50,849 nt of DNA from Aequorivita antarctica (GCF_007997155.1 NZ_VORT01000017.1:1-50849), one strand, 5' to 3'. Positions 20,566 to 29,323 are shown, numbered from the stretch's first letter. Program-made: numbers and translations. Notes: generated by a model from the sequence alone, not told the origin.

Positions 20566-21183
20566 TTGGAAATTGAAAAAGACACATACAAGACCATTTT
20601 AAAGGCTTCGGAAGAAGTTCTTTTTAAAGAGAAAGGAAGTAAATTCTTTGGCTATGCCTATCCAGTTTCTTCGGAAGAAGAAGTAAAACAATATATCGAA
20701 ACTCTAAAAAAGCAGCACCACAGCGCACGACATTGGTGCTACGCTTGGCAATTAGGCAAAAACTATGAACACTACCGCGCCAACGATGATGGCGAGCCTT
20801 CAAATAGCGCGGGAATGCCAATTTATGGCCAATTGCAATCCTTTGATGTTACTAATATTTTGGCGGTGGTGGTTCGCTATTTTGGGGGCACTAAGCTCGG
20901 AGTCGGCGGATTGATTCAAGCCTACAAAACCACTGCACAGATGGCTTTGGAAACTTGCAAGATTGTTGAAAAAACTATTGATGAAACCTTTCTCTTAAAA
21001 TTTGAATATCCAGAAATGAATACGGTGATGCGAATAATTAAGGACGAGGACATCAACCTTGTCAATCAAAAAATGGAATTGGATTGTGAAATTGAAATCG
21101 CTGTGCGCAAAAAGGATGCAAAAAAGGTTTTTGAAATGTTTGAAAACACCTATAAGGTGACAATTAAACAATTAGAAAATTAA
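20566..21183 (+). CDS. IMPACT/YigZ family protein
   Basis: This 205-aa protein has the UPF0029 N-terminal domain (KEKGSKFFGYAYPVSSEEE, QHHSARHWCYAW, DDGEPSNSAGMPI, VVVRYFGGTKLGVGGL) and a C-terminal DUF1949-like ferredoxin fold. Family members associate with translation and share a fold with EF-G domain IV; the exact bacterial role is unsettled. There is no ATG near the N-terminus. The TTG at 20566 gives MEIEKDTYKTI, matching the family start. It lies 11 nt after the EamA stop and ends directly against the convergent thioesterase gene. Confidence 0.9.
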   Translation: MEIEKDTYKTILKASEEVLFKEKGSKFFGYAYPVSSEEEVKQYIETLKKQHHSARHWCYAWQLGKNYEHYRANDDGEPSNSAGMPIYGQLQSFDVTNILAVVVRYFGGTKLGVGGLIQAYKTTAQMALETCKIVEKTIDETFLLKFEYPEMNTVMRIIKDEDINLVNQKMELDCEIEIAVRKKDAKKVFEMFENTYKVTIKQLEN

Positions 21184-21585
21184 CTATTCTTCATTCAGTT
21201 TTTTTATTAAATAATCTGGTGCTTTCATTAACTTTTTTGTAGTACTATTCACAAAAACCAAAATAGTAGTTGCCGTAATCAAAAGTTGTTTGGACTCATT
21301 ATAAATTTCATATTGAAATTCAATTTTTACATTGGGCATTTGCTTCAAAGTTGTCTTTACGGTGAGCAAGTCATCATAAAACGCAGGCTGTTTATAATCA
21401 ATACTTAAATGAATTACCGGAAGGTGTACATTATTGGCTTCCATCCATTTATACGAAAAGCCAAGCTCGCGTAGCCATTCAGTCCTGCCCTGCTCTAAAT
21501 ACTGTGCGTAGTTGCCGTAATAGACAACTCCCATTTGGTCTGTCTCGCCATAGCGCACTCTAATATGTGTAAGTGTATTCTTCAA
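21184..21585 (-). CDS. Acyl-CoA thioesterase, hot-dog fold (YbgC/FadM type)
   Basis: This 133-aa single hot-dog domain has the catalytic region VRYGETDQMGVVYYGNYAQYLEQGR (seen as GETDQMGVVYYGNY), with the Asp of the 4-hydroxybenzoyl-CoA thioesterase family. The substrate is probably an acyl-CoA or acyl-ACP. It is convergent with the YigZ gene (stop codons abut with no spacer) and divergent from dnaA across a 206-bp intergenic region. No terminator was seen between the convergent genes. Confidence 0.9.
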   Translation of the reverse strand: MKNTLTHIRVRYGETDQMGVVYYGNYAQYLEQGRTEWLRELGFSYKWMEANNVHLPVIHLSIDYKQPAFYDDLLTVKTTLKQMPNVKIEFQYEIYNESKQLLITATTILVFVNSTTKKLMKAPDYLIKKLNEE

Positions 21586-21791
21586 AATTTTTAGTTAATT
21601 AAAGAAAGTTTTTTTGTAGTTTTATCAAAACTGAAGTATGGGGAAAAAAAACTAATAATTCAACCCCAATCTGGTTTTTTTTATAACTTTTTTGTTCACA
21701 TATTTGCACTGTTAAGAAATAGCAGGGAAACACTCTCTTCCCCATTTTTTAGCCGCACCTTTTTAAAAACAAAAAAACACAAATTTTAACT

Positions 21792-23219
21792 ATGAGCAAA
21801 ACTGCGGAATCGGTTTGGAACAATTGTTTGGCTTTTATCGAAGATAATATCACTTCGCAAGCATACAAAACTTGGTTCGAACCCATTAAAGCGGCAAAGC
21901 TAACCGATAATGCACTTAGCATTCAGGTTCCGAGCAAATTTTTTTACGAATGGCTCGAAGAACACTACGTTAAAATATTGAAAGTAGCTCTAACCAAAGA
22001 GTTGGGTACCAATGCCAAGTTAGTGTACATCATTAGGATGGAAAACACTTACGGCAATAAACAGCCTTTTACTGAAAAAATTCCAAGCGCTAACCGAAGC
22101 AACCTTCAATCTCAAGACGTTGACGTGCCTTTGAAAAACAAAAGTCCGGAACTTAAAAATCCGTTCGTCATTCCAGGAATTCGCAACGTAAAGATTGAAT
22201 CTCAACTTAATCCTAATTATAATTTCGAAAGTTTTCTTGAAGGCGAATCAAATCGATTGGCACGTTCAGCTGGCTTAGCAGTTGCTAACAAACCTGGAGG
22301 AACTTCATTCAACCCCTTGCTTATTTTTGGCGGCGTTGGTTTGGGAAAAACGCATTTGGGTCACGCAATTGGTGTTGATATAAAAGATAAATATCCCGAA
22401 AAAACGGTGCTGTATATTTCTGCGGAAAAGTTTACACAGCAATATATTGAATCTGTAAAAAAGAACAACCGTAACGACTTTATCCACTTCTATCAAATAA
22501 TAGATGTGCTAATCGTGGACGACATTCAACTACTTTCTGGAAAAGCTGGAACACAAGATGTATTCTTTCATATTTTCAACCATTTACACCAAAATGGCAA
22601 GCAGGTTATTTTAACCAGCGACAAAGCTCCAGTAGATATGATAGACATTGAGCAACGTTTGTTGTCTCGTTTTAAATGGGGACTTTCTGCCGAATTAAAT
22701 CACCCAGATTACGATACACGTGTTGCTATAATAAAAAACAAATTGTATCGCGATGGTGTTGAAATGCCAGATGATATTGTAGAGTTTTTGGCAAACAACA
22801 TCAAAACGAATATTCGTGAACTGGAAGGTGCCATTATTTCACTTATTGCACATTCTTCTTTCAATAAAAAGGAAATCACAATAGAACTTGCCCGTAAGAT
22901 TGTTGATAACTACGTAAAACACACCAAACGCGAAGTTTCCATAGACTACATTCAAAAAGTAGTGAGTGATTATTTCCAAATGGATGTAGATACTTTACAG
23001 TCAAAAACACGAAAGAGGCATATTGTTCAGGCACGCCAATTGGCAATGTTTTTTGCGAAGAAATTTACAAAAGCATCCCTAGCTTCTATCGGTTCACAAA
23101 TTGGACAACGCGACCATGCAACCGTACTCCACGCTTGTAAAACTGTTGATAATCTTTCTAGCACAGACAAACAGTTCCGCAAATACGTGGAAGACCTTAG
23201 CAAAAAGTTGACGCTCTAA
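21792..23219 (+). CDS. dnaA: Chromosomal replication initiator DnaA
   Basis: This 475-aa initiator has domain I (1-85), a linker rich in charged residues, AAA+ domain III with Walker A GGVGLGKT (180-187), Walker B (VLIVDDIQLL) and sensor motifs. Domain IV carries the DnaA-box recognition signature (IGQRDHATVLHACKTV). Length is typical of Bacteroidota. The preceding 206 bp is AT-rich and holds one loose DnaA-box-like site (21692-21700, TTGTTCACA). That is not enough to call an origin, and oriC is not always beside dnaA in this phylum. Confidence 0.98.
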   Translation: MSKTAESVWNNCLAFIEDNITSQAYKTWFEPIKAAKLTDNALSIQVPSKFFYEWLEEHYVKILKVALTKELGTNAKLVYIIRMENTYGNKQPFTEKIPSANRSNLQSQDVDVPLKNKSPELKNPFVIPGIRNVKIESQLNPNYNFESFLEGESNRLARSAGLAVANKPGGTSFNPLLIFGGVGLGKTHLGHAIGVDIKDKYPEKTVLYISAEKFTQQYIESVKKNNRNDFIHFYQIIDVLIVDDIQLLSGKAGTQDVFFHIFNHLHQNGKQVILTSDKAPVDMIDIEQRLLSRFKWGLSAELNHPDYDTRVAIIKNKLYRDGVEMPDDIVEFLANNIKTNIRELEGAIISLIAHSSFNKKEITIELARKIVDNYVKHTKREVSIDYIQKVVSDYFQMDVDTLQSKTRKRHIVQARQLAMFFAKKFTKASLASIGSQIGQRDHATVLHACKTVDNLSSTDKQFRKYVEDLSKKLTL

Positions 23220-23280
23220 AAAGTTTCAGGTTTAAGGTTCTAGTTTTTTAAAAATCTATTCACAATTAACCCCAAACATT

Positions 23281-23736
23281 TTGCAACAGTACAAAATCCT
23301 TATGGTCTGCCTTGGCAATATCTGCCGTTCGCCTTTGGCGGAAGGCATCTTAAAATCTAAGGTTGACGCTTCAAAAATATTTGTTGATTCCGCTGGAACA
23401 GGTCATTGGCACATTGGTAATGAACCCGACAAAAGAAGCATTGCCGTTGGGAAAAAATACAATATAGATATTACCAATCAACGCGGAAGACAGTTTAGCG
23501 CAAGAGATTTTGAAAATTTCGATTTGATTTATGTAATGGACAATAGCAACATGGAAAACGTTTTGGCCTTGGCCGAAAATGATTTTCAAAGAGAAAAAGT
23601 AAAGTTGATCCTCGATGAAATTTTCCCAGATGAAAACGTGGATGTCCCAGACCCTTACTTAGGTGGAAATGCTGGTTTTGAAAACGTTTTCAAAATGCTC
23701 GATGAAGCTTGTGAACAAATTGCGAAACGACTTTAA
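23281..23736 (+). CDS. Low-molecular-weight protein tyrosine phosphatase
   Basis: This 151-aa enzyme has the P-loop C-x5-R (VCLGNICRSP, Cys10 and Arg16) and the general acid in DVPDPYLGG (Asp124). The start is a TTG giving MQQYKILMVCLGN; the first ATG (23302) would delete the first β-strand, so TTG is preferred. It follows dnaA by 61 nt on the same strand. Substrates are unknown; family members regulate exopolysaccharide or act on arsenate, but no such genes are adjacent. Confidence 0.92.
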   Translation: MQQYKILMVCLGNICRSPLAEGILKSKVDASKIFVDSAGTGHWHIGNEPDKRSIAVGKKYNIDITNQRGRQFSARDFENFDLIYVMDNSNMENVLALAENDFQREKVKLILDEIFPDENVDVPDPYLGGNAGFENVFKMLDEACEQIAKRL

Positions 23737-23790
23737 CTAAGAAATCCGGCTGATTTATCTACTTTAGTACTTTCCATTAAAAAATCAGCT

Positions 23791-25170
23791 ATGAAAAAAT
23801 TACTCCCTTTACTATTATTTCTATTTCTATCAGGACTTGTTTTTGCACAGCAAGTTGATATTGAACTGTATAAAAGCGGCTTTTCCGACCCTTTAAATTT
23901 ACAGCACGCCAATGATGACCGTCTGTTTGTAGTAGAACAAGGCGGGAAAATAAAAATAATCCAAGGTGACGGAACGGTTAACACAACTCCTTTTCTAGAT
24001 ATTTCAGGCCAAATTTCAAGTGGTGGCGAAAGAGGTTTGCTTGGTTTGGCATTTCATCCAGATTATACAAATAATGGGTATTTCTATGTTAATTACTCCA
24101 AACCAAATGGAGATACACAAATTTCACGATTTTCAGTAGATTCTGGAAATCCAGATATAGCAGATCAAAATTCTGAGTTACCAATTATTGATTATTCTCA
24201 GCCTTTTTCTAACCATAACGGAGGTTGTTTAGCCTTTGGCCCAGATGATTATTTGTACATTGCTTCTGGTGATGGCGGTAGCAGCGGTGATCCAGGAAAC
24301 CGCGCCCAAAATATTAATTTACTACTTGGAAAATTATTGCGTATAGATGTGGACAACCCTTCAGGAGGAAACAATTATGGAATCCCTGCAGGCAATCCTT
24401 TTGTTGGAAATCCCAATGCGCGTGAAGAAATCTGGGCTTATGGTTTACGAAACCCTTGGCGTTTTTCTTTTGATTTAACTGAAAACAATCTTTGGATCGG
24501 TGATGTGGGACAGAGCAATCTGGAAGAAATTAATCGTGTATCAGTTGCGGAAGCAGGCTTAAATTATGGCTGGCGCTGCTACGAGGGAACCCAACCCTTT
24601 AATACACAAAATTGCCCACCACAGTCCGAGATAACATTTCCTATTGCAGAATATACACACGCCAGCGGTAATTGCTCTATTACAGGCGGATATGTTTATA
24701 GAGGTTCTGTATATTCAGATATTGCCGGACTTTACTTTTTTGCGGACTACTGCAGTGGGATGATTGGAACCGTTGACGGTTCTGGGAATTTGATAGATCA
24801 TGGCAATTTTTCCGGCAACTGGGTTTCTTTTGGGGAAGACGTGAACAAAGAGCTTTACATAGTTGATAAAGGTGGTTCTATCTATAAAATAACCGGAGAT
24901 CCAATAATAGGCACCGAAGATTTTTCATTAGAAGATACACTTAGCATGCTTCCAAATCCCGCTTCGGAAAATGTTACTTTTAGTTTGAAAAACGACATCC
25001 TTCAAGCAATTCAGGTTTTTGATGTGAGAGGCAGCTTGGTTTCTTCCGAAGAAAACATATTCAGCAATGAAAAGACAATTTCAATTTCAAATTTGAACCC
25101 AAGAATTTATTTCGCCAAAATTACTTCTGTAAAAGAACAAACGATTGTTAAAAAACTAATCGTTCAATAA
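23791..25170 (+). CDS. Secreted PQQ-dependent sugar dehydrogenase-like protein with T9SS sorting domain
   Basis: This 459-aa protein has a signal peptide (MKKLLPLLLFLFLSGLVFAQ) and a six-bladed β-propeller of the soluble glucose/aldose dehydrogenase (GSDH) type: VEQGGKIKII, GGERGLLGLAFHPDY, NHNGGCLAFGPDDYLYIASG, YGLRNPWRFSFD and GDVGQSNLEEIN. A C-terminal type A T9SS domain begins near MLPNPASENVTFSL. It probably oxidises sugars at the cell surface or in the medium. The catalytic His is most likely in NHNGG, by analogy with the family. No PQQ synthesis genes are in the window. Confidence 0.9.
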   Translation: MKKLLPLLLFLFLSGLVFAQQVDIELYKSGFSDPLNLQHANDDRLFVVEQGGKIKIIQGDGTVNTTPFLDISGQISSGGERGLLGLAFHPDYTNNGYFYVNYSKPNGDTQISRFSVDSGNPDIADQNSELPIIDYSQPFSNHNGGCLAFGPDDYLYIASGDGGSSGDPGNRAQNINLLLGKLLRIDVDNPSGGNNYGIPAGNPFVGNPNAREEIWAYGLRNPWRFSFDLTENNLWIGDVGQSNLEEINRVSVAEAGLNYGWRCYEGTQPFNTQNCPPQSEITFPIAEYTHASGNCSITGGYVYRGSVYSDIAGLYFFADYCSGMIGTVDGSGNLIDHGNFSGNWVSFGEDVNKELYIVDKGGSIYKITGDPIIGTEDFSLEDTLSMLPNPASENVTFSLKNDILQAIQVFDVRGSLVSSEENIFSNEKTISISNLNPRIYFAKITSVKEQTIVKKLIVQ

Positions 25171-25177
25171 TAAATTA

Positions 25178-25891
25178 ATGACTTCAAAAAAAGGCGATTT
25201 ATACCTAATTCCCTGTCCATTAGGTGATATACCACCGTTGGCAGTGCTTCCAATTTCAGTGAAAAAGGCGATTGAAAAAATTGATCACTACATTGTGGAG
25301 CACGAAAAGAATGCGCGTCGGTTTATAAAAAGTATTGTACCAGAAAAAGAACAAGCCACGCTGAAAATTCAAGAAATAAACAAATTCACCAAACCTGAAG
25401 AAATATACCCAATGCTCAATCCGTGTCTGGAAGGTTTTGATGTTGGAGTACTCAGCGATGCAGGTTGCCCCGGAATTGCTGATCCTGGTGCCCGTGCGGT
25501 ACATTATGCACACGAACTTGGTATTAAAGTAGTTCCGTTGGTTGGTCCTTCTTCAATTTTATTGGCAATGATGGCCAGTGGCTTCAATGGTCAGAATTTT
25601 GCTTTTAATGGTTATTTGCCCATTGACAAGGGTGAGCGGAAAACAGAGCTGAAACGTTTGGAAAAAATTTCAAAAGATTTTGATCAATCACAACTCTTCA
25701 TTGAAACACCTTACCGCAATAACCAAATGCTACAAAGCTTGATTGAAACCCTACACCCACAAACAAGAATTTGTGTGGCTTGCGACATCACTTTGCCTTC
25801 AGAATACATAAAAACTGCGCCAGTGAGTCTATGGAAAAAAATAAAGGTGGACCTTCATAAAAGACCCACCTTATTTATTATTCAGGGATAA
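25178..25891 (+). CDS. SAM-dependent methyltransferase, tetrapyrrole-methylase fold (RsmI-like)
   Basis: This 237-aa protein has the RsmI-type motifs DLYLIPCPLGDI, VLSDAGCPGIADPGA, VVPLVGPSSILLAMMASG and FNGYLP. RsmI 2'-O-methylates C1402 of 16S rRNA. This form is shorter at the C-terminus than E. coli RsmI (286 aa) and lacks the usual PxGN start, as do many Bacteroidota paralogues annotated only as SAM-dependent methyltransferase; the exact target is therefore uncertain. It lies 7 nt after the sugar dehydrogenase and converges on the lyase-like gene with 3 nt between stops. Confidence 0.88.
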   Translation: MTSKKGDLYLIPCPLGDIPPLAVLPISVKKAIEKIDHYIVEHEKNARRFIKSIVPEKEQATLKIQEINKFTKPEEIYPMLNPCLEGFDVGVLSDAGCPGIADPGARAVHYAHELGIKVVPLVGPSSILLAMMASGFNGQNFAFNGYLPIDKGERKTELKRLEKISKDFDQSQLFIETPYRNNQMLQSLIETLHPQTRICVACDITLPSEYIKTAPVSLWKKIKVDLHKRPTLFIIQG

Positions 25892-25894
25892 GTT

Positions 25895-26542
25895 TTACAT
25901 TACCCTTGGCTTCTTGTTTGCCACAATGTGCGAGGTGTCATAACCCGAGAACATTTTAAGATAATAACGGATTGAAGTACCATTGGCATCCTCAAAACGA
26001 TTTTCTCCGGCACTTCTAAGGAATTTTTTTACATTTCCTGCACCTGCTAAATGCGCAGCGGCTAAAATTCCCGATTCGGTAACTTTCACACCACCTATGG
26101 TTTTTCCAGCATAGCGCTTAATATCTTTGCGTAGTACCCATTTGTTTAATGAGGTGTAAGCCATAAAAGCAGCTTCTTGTTGGCGAGTATCGTATAGAAA
26201 ATTATCGGTATTCTTAAACCCCATCATTCTTAGGGTTGCTCGCGAAAATTGATATTTTCCCATATAACCATAATCATTCACGATATGGTAATTTCCTCTT
26301 GATTCTTTAAATCCAAGTGCTTCTTTAAATCCTACATAGGATTTCCCCAAAAACAAATAAAATCTCGGGGTCACGGGAGCCATTAATGGCATAAACTCTG
26401 CTTCCGTGGGAACGTTATAGTCTAACTCTAATCCTTCCGTGCTAAAAGTAGAAAAATCGTAGCTATCTTTTGAAATGAAACCTGTCCCTACTAGTACGGT
26501 AACAACAAGTAATACTGCAATTAGATATATTCTTTTTTTCAT
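25895..26542 (-). CDS. Lytic transglycosylase-like peptidoglycan lyase
   Basis: This 215-aa protein has an N-terminal hydrophobic segment (YLIAVLLVVTVLVGTGFI) that anchors or exports it. A lysozyme-like core follows: GFKESRGNYHIVNDYGYMGKYQF has the Glu-Ser of lytic transglycosylases (ESRGNY) and the GKYQF helix. AAAHLAGAGNVKKFL resembles the AAYNAG motif, here as AHLAGAG. It is often annotated as a LysM protein, but no LysM repeat is present. Catalytic activity is inferred. A -7 box lies about 47 nt upstream. Confidence 0.8.
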   Translation of the reverse strand: MKKRIYLIAVLLVVTVLVGTGFISKDSYDFSTFSTEGLELDYNVPTEAEFMPLMAPVTPRFYLFLGKSYVGFKEALGFKESRGNYHIVNDYGYMGKYQFSRATLRMMGFKNTDNFLYDTRQQEAAFMAYTSLNKWVLRKDIKRYAGKTIGGVKVTESGILAAAHLAGAGNVKKFLRSAGENRFEDANGTSIRYYLKMFSGYDTSHIVANKKPRVM

Positions 26543-26588
26543 TAATTTTTAAAATTCGGATGTATAATTACATCTTGGTTTCAGCGCG

Positions 26589-26596
26589 CAAAGATA
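26589..26596 (-). promoter_or_regulatory. -7 box for the lyase-like gene
   Basis: The minus strand reads TATCTTTG followed by CGCGC, a full TAnnTTTG match 47 nt upstream of the start codon. No clear -33 box was found. Confidence 0.5.
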
Positions 26597-26641
26597 GGGC
26601 TTTTTTTAAAAATCTGATTTATAAGCTGTTAAAGTAATGTG

Positions 26642-26671
26642 AAAAGAAAAACGTCCCTTATTTAAAGGGGC
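26642..26671 (-). terminator. Probable mltG terminator
   Basis: A 7-bp stem with one G-T pair (26653-26659 with 26665-26671) is followed on the minus strand by a T-rich tract (GTTTTTCTTTT). It lies about 33 nt past the mltG stop. Confidence 0.6.
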
Positions 26672-26703
26672 TTTTGAAGGCATTCAGACAAATTTAAAAA
26701 AAC

Positions 26704-27747
26704 CTACCTATTTAACCCTTGGCTATTCACCCAGCGAACATATTCCACTTTGTTTATGTTGTGCTGCGCCAAGTTTTTTGCGAATTTATGATACCCAAAG
26801 TTGGTAACATCTGCCACGAAATAGTAATAATCGTGTTTTTCGGGATTCAGCACTGCGTCTATTGAAGAAATATCAGGCATTGTAATAGGGCCTGGTGGAA
26901 CACCGGCATATTTATAAGTATTGTAAGGCGAATCCAATTCCAAATCTACATAAAGCACTCTTTTAATTATTTGGTTGTAGTCGCCACTCTCGCGTTTTAA
27001 GGCATAAATAACTGTTGGATCTGCTTGAAGCAACATTCCTACTTTTAAACGGTTTATATAAACGCCCGCTACTCTTGGACGTTCATCTACTTTCGCGGTT
27101 TCTTTCTGAACAATGGCAGCCAAGGCCATAACCTCTTCTCTTGAAAGATTTAGGTTTTTTGCTTTTTGTGTTCTCGATTCGCTCCAAAACCTTTCGTATT
27201 CGGTTTTCATTCGGTCGCGGAAGGTTTCTGCTGAACTGTTCCAATAAAATTCATAAGTGTTTGGAATGTAAAGAGACAGCGCCGTTTCTTCATCCAAACC
27301 AACTTCTTTCAAAAACTGTGGATCGCGCATTGCATTTAAAAGCGAAATGCTGTCTGCCTCAATTTGATTTGAAATATGCCCAGCCAAATTTTCCAAACGT
27401 TCTTGATTGTTGAATTTTACGCTGATTGGAATATTTCTACTTCGCAGCGTGTTTACAATGTCATTATTAGTCATTCCTTTGGTAATAATGAAATGGCCCG
27501 GTTTAATATTTGAGGAATATTTCTTTTGATTCGCTATTACAAAAAACGATTCGCTATCTCTCAAAAGTGGCTCCAATTCTTCAACAACATCATCTATAGT
27601 TGCATTGCTTGGAATATAAACATGGGCTTCCTTATTATTAAAAGCAGTATTTCCAGAAAAAGCAATATTGTAAACATACCAAGCAAAAGCACCCATCCCC
27701 ACGGCGCCCAGTAAAACAATAATGACCACTATTTTTTTTATATACAT
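26704..27747 (-). CDS. mltG: Endolytic transglycosylase MltG
   Basis: This 347-aa inner-membrane protein has one N-terminal transmembrane helix (about 5-27), a LysM-like subdomain and the YceG catalytic domain. The catalytic Glu216 is in AAIVQKETAKVDERPRVAGV; the following QADPTVIYAL and YNTYKYAGVPPGPI are strongly conserved. MltG cuts nascent glycan strands and sets their length. It lies 14 nt downstream of a GNAT gene, in a dapF-GNAT-mltG run, which links peptidoglycan precursor and polymer processing. Confidence 0.96.
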   Translation of the reverse strand: MYIKKIVVIIVLLGAVGMGAFAWYVYNIAFSGNTAFNNKEAHVYIPSNATIDDVVEELEPLLRDSESFFVIANQKKYSSNIKPGHFIITKGMTNNDIVNTLRSRNIPISVKFNNQERLENLAGHISNQIEADSISLLNAMRDPQFLKEVGLDEETALSLYIPNTYEFYWNSSAETFRDRMKTEYERFWSESRTQKAKNLNLSREEVMALAAIVQKETAKVDERPRVAGVYINRLKVGMLLQADPTVIYALKRESGDYNQIIKRVLYVDLELDSPYNTYKYAGVPPGPITMPDISSIDAVLNPEKHDYYYFVADVTNFGYHKFAKNLAQHNINKVEYVRWVNSQGLNR

Positions 27748-27757
27748 CTTTAAAAAA

Positions 27758-27778
27758 GGGATTAGGGATTAGGGATTA
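27758..27778. repeat. Three tandem GGGATTA heptamers at the end of a GNAT gene
   Basis: Three perfect 7-bp repeats overlap the last codons and stop of the GNAT gene; on the minus strand they encode the LIPNP tail and its TAA. Such short tandem runs are prone to slippage. Confidence 0.9.
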
Positions 27779-28298
27779 GTTGATAAAAATATTCGCTTTT
27801 ATATTTTCCTTCGGAAAAAATCCAGTCTTTTTTTATGCCACTTCTTTCAAAACCAACTTTTTCAAAAAGTTTAATGCTTCCTTCATTTTCGTCGGTGATT
27901 CCTGCAAAAATTTGATGCACGTTCAAATGCTTAAAAGCGTAATTGCAGGTAAGTTTTAAAGCTTCCGTAGCAAAGCCTTTCCGCTTATCTTCTGCTGAAA
28001 AAATATCGATGCCCACTCCTACCCTGCTGTGCTTCGGTTCAAAATCGAAAAGATCGATAAAACCAACTTGAGTTTCGCCTTCGTTTTTACAAATTACAAG
28101 GCGCAGCTGTTTCACGTCATAAATATCGCGGTGACTGTTTTTAAGATATTGTTGTAGTATATACTTTGAATAGGGTGTTGTGGTATTACTCACCTCCCAA
28201 AGTGATTCGTAGTTTTCCAAATTATACAGAAAATCCAAATCCGAAGGTTCCAAAGCGCGTAAAAATATGTTTTCTCCTTTAAGTGTTGTCATTTCCAT
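27762..28298 (-). CDS. GNAT family N-acetyltransferase (RimJ/RimL type)
   Basis: This 178-aa enzyme has the RimL-like start ENIFLRALEPSDLDFLYNLEN and motif A (VGVGIDIFSAEDKRKGFATEAL; the acetyl-CoA loop is KRKGFA). LFEKVGFERSGIKKDWIFSEG is the usual C-terminal part. It could acetylate protein N-termini or small amines; the target is unknown. Two in-frame ATGs exist (28298 and 28292); the second forms an ATGA overlap with the dapF stop, so translation is coupled. The C-terminus is encoded by a tandem heptamer repeat. Confidence 0.87.
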   Translation of the reverse strand: MEMTTLKGENIFLRALEPSDLDFLYNLENYESLWEVSNTTTPYSKYILQQYLKNSHRDIYDVKQLRLVICKNEGETQVGFIDLFDFEPKHSRVGVGIDIFSAEDKRKGFATEALKLTCNYAFKHLNVHQIFAGITDENEGSIKLFEKVGFERSGIKKDWIFSEGKYKSEYFYQLIPNP

Positions 28299-29062
28299 AT
28301 TCCTTTAAAAACTTGTATTGCTGGTCCTTCCAAATATACATTTTTATAACTCGAACCAACTTTTTCAAAGCGCACTTGCAGTTGGCCACCTGGCGTTTTA
28401 AGTATCACTATGTTTTCAGAAGTTTTACCGGTTTCAAACATTGCAAGCGCAACGGCAGTCACACCGGTTCCGCAGGAAAGTGTTTCGTCTTCAACGCCAC
28501 GTTCATAGGTTCTAACTGAAAAAACAGCACTGTCATTCTGTTCTACAAAATTTACGTTTGCCCCCTCTTTTCCGTAGGTTTTATTGCGAATAGTCCTCCC
28601 ATTTGTAAAAACATCAAAATCCTGAAGTTTTGAAACCATTTCAACGTGATGAGGCGAACCTGTGTTTAGAAAAGTATGCTTTTCAGATACGCTTACTTTT
28701 TCAACATTATTCATTTTTAGGGAAACCCAATCTTTTTTAACTGTGGCTTCGTGCATGCCGTCCACAGCTTCAAAAGTTGTTTTTTCTGAAATGATTCCCA
28801 GAAACTTTGCAAAATGTGAAATACATCTTCCACCATTACCGCACATCGAGCTTAAGTTGCCATCACTATTGTAATACACCATTCTAAAATCTGCCGAAGG
28901 ATGATTTTCTAACAAAAGCAGCCCGTCAGCCCCGACGCCAAAACGACGGTCGCAGATTTTTGCCACAAGTTCGGTATGCTTCTTCGGAAAAAATGCTTCC
29001 CGATTGTCGATTATCACGAAATCGTTGCCTGTACCTTGATATTTATAAAAAGTGAATTCCAT
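28289..29062 (-). CDS. dapF: Diaminopimelate epimerase
   Basis: This 257-aa enzyme converts LL- to meso-diaminopimelate, for lysine and peptidoglycan cross-links. The two catalytic cysteines are Cys74 (SSMCGNGGRC) and Cys197 (ETLSCGTGVTAVAL). Family hallmarks YQGTGNDFVIIDN, DRRFGVGADGLLLL and NTGSPHHVEM are all present. It heads the dapF-GNAT-mltG run and has a -7 box 7 nt before its ATG. DapA of the same pathway is at 12322-13197. Confidence 0.97.
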   Translation of the reverse strand: MEFTFYKYQGTGNDFVIIDNREAFFPKKHTELVAKICDRRFGVGADGLLLLENHPSADFRMVYYNSDGNLSSMCGNGGRCISHFAKFLGIISEKTTFEAVDGMHEATVKKDWVSLKMNNVEKVSVSEKHTFLNTGSPHHVEMVSKLQDFDVFTNGRTIRNKTYGKEGANVNFVEQNDSAVFSVRTYERGVEDETLSCGTGVTAVALAMFETGKTSENIVILKTPGGQLQVRFEKVGSSYKNVYLEGPAIQVFKGIWK

Positions 29063-29069
29063 AACAGCG

Positions 29070-29077
29070 CAAAGATA
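29070..29077 (-). promoter_or_regulatory. -7 box immediately upstream of dapF
   Basis: The minus strand reads TATCTTTG then CGC, a full TAnnTTTG match ending 7 nt before the dapF ATG. It implies a start site at or within a few nt of the start codon. Confidence 0.55.
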
Positions 29078-29167
29078 TAAAAAGCCCCCACAGGTATCGG
29101 GAAAGTTTTCACGTTAAATACAAGTTAAAAACTGCTTTGTGGCATACTATTTTCTATCCATCATTGT

Positions 29168-29175
29168 TAAATTTG
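29168..29175 (+). promoter_or_regulatory. Candidate -7 box for the DegP-type protease
   Basis: TAAATTTG matches TAnnTTTG in the gap between dapF and the protease gene. The -33 region is weak. It would leave a leader of about 140 nt that contains a 20-codon open frame (29260-29322). Confidence 0.4.
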
Positions 29176-29323
29176 TGGAAGTGTTTAAATAATGTTTCTT
29201 CTAAAAAGTGTTTCCTTTCTCTGTTCTTCTCTGAACCGAAACGCTTAAAACAATTTAAAATGCAAGTCTTGAAAAAGAAAATTTTGAACAATAAATTTTT
29301 ATTAATTATAAAATTCAATTAAA

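Noticed and set aside
21692-21700. DnaA-box-like TTGTTCACA upstream of dnaA
   Set aside because: A single site with two mismatches is expected by chance in AT-rich DNA and does not support an origin call.
25844-25872. 7-bp hairpin overlapping the end of the RsmI-like gene
   Set aside because: It has a 15-nt loop, lies within coding sequence and lacks a clean T-run, so it is not called as a terminator.
29137-29259. 61-aa frame upstream of the DegP-type protease as a gene
   Set aside because: The first part spans the candidate promoter and has low-complexity composition; only the last 20 codons are kept as a leader-frame observation.
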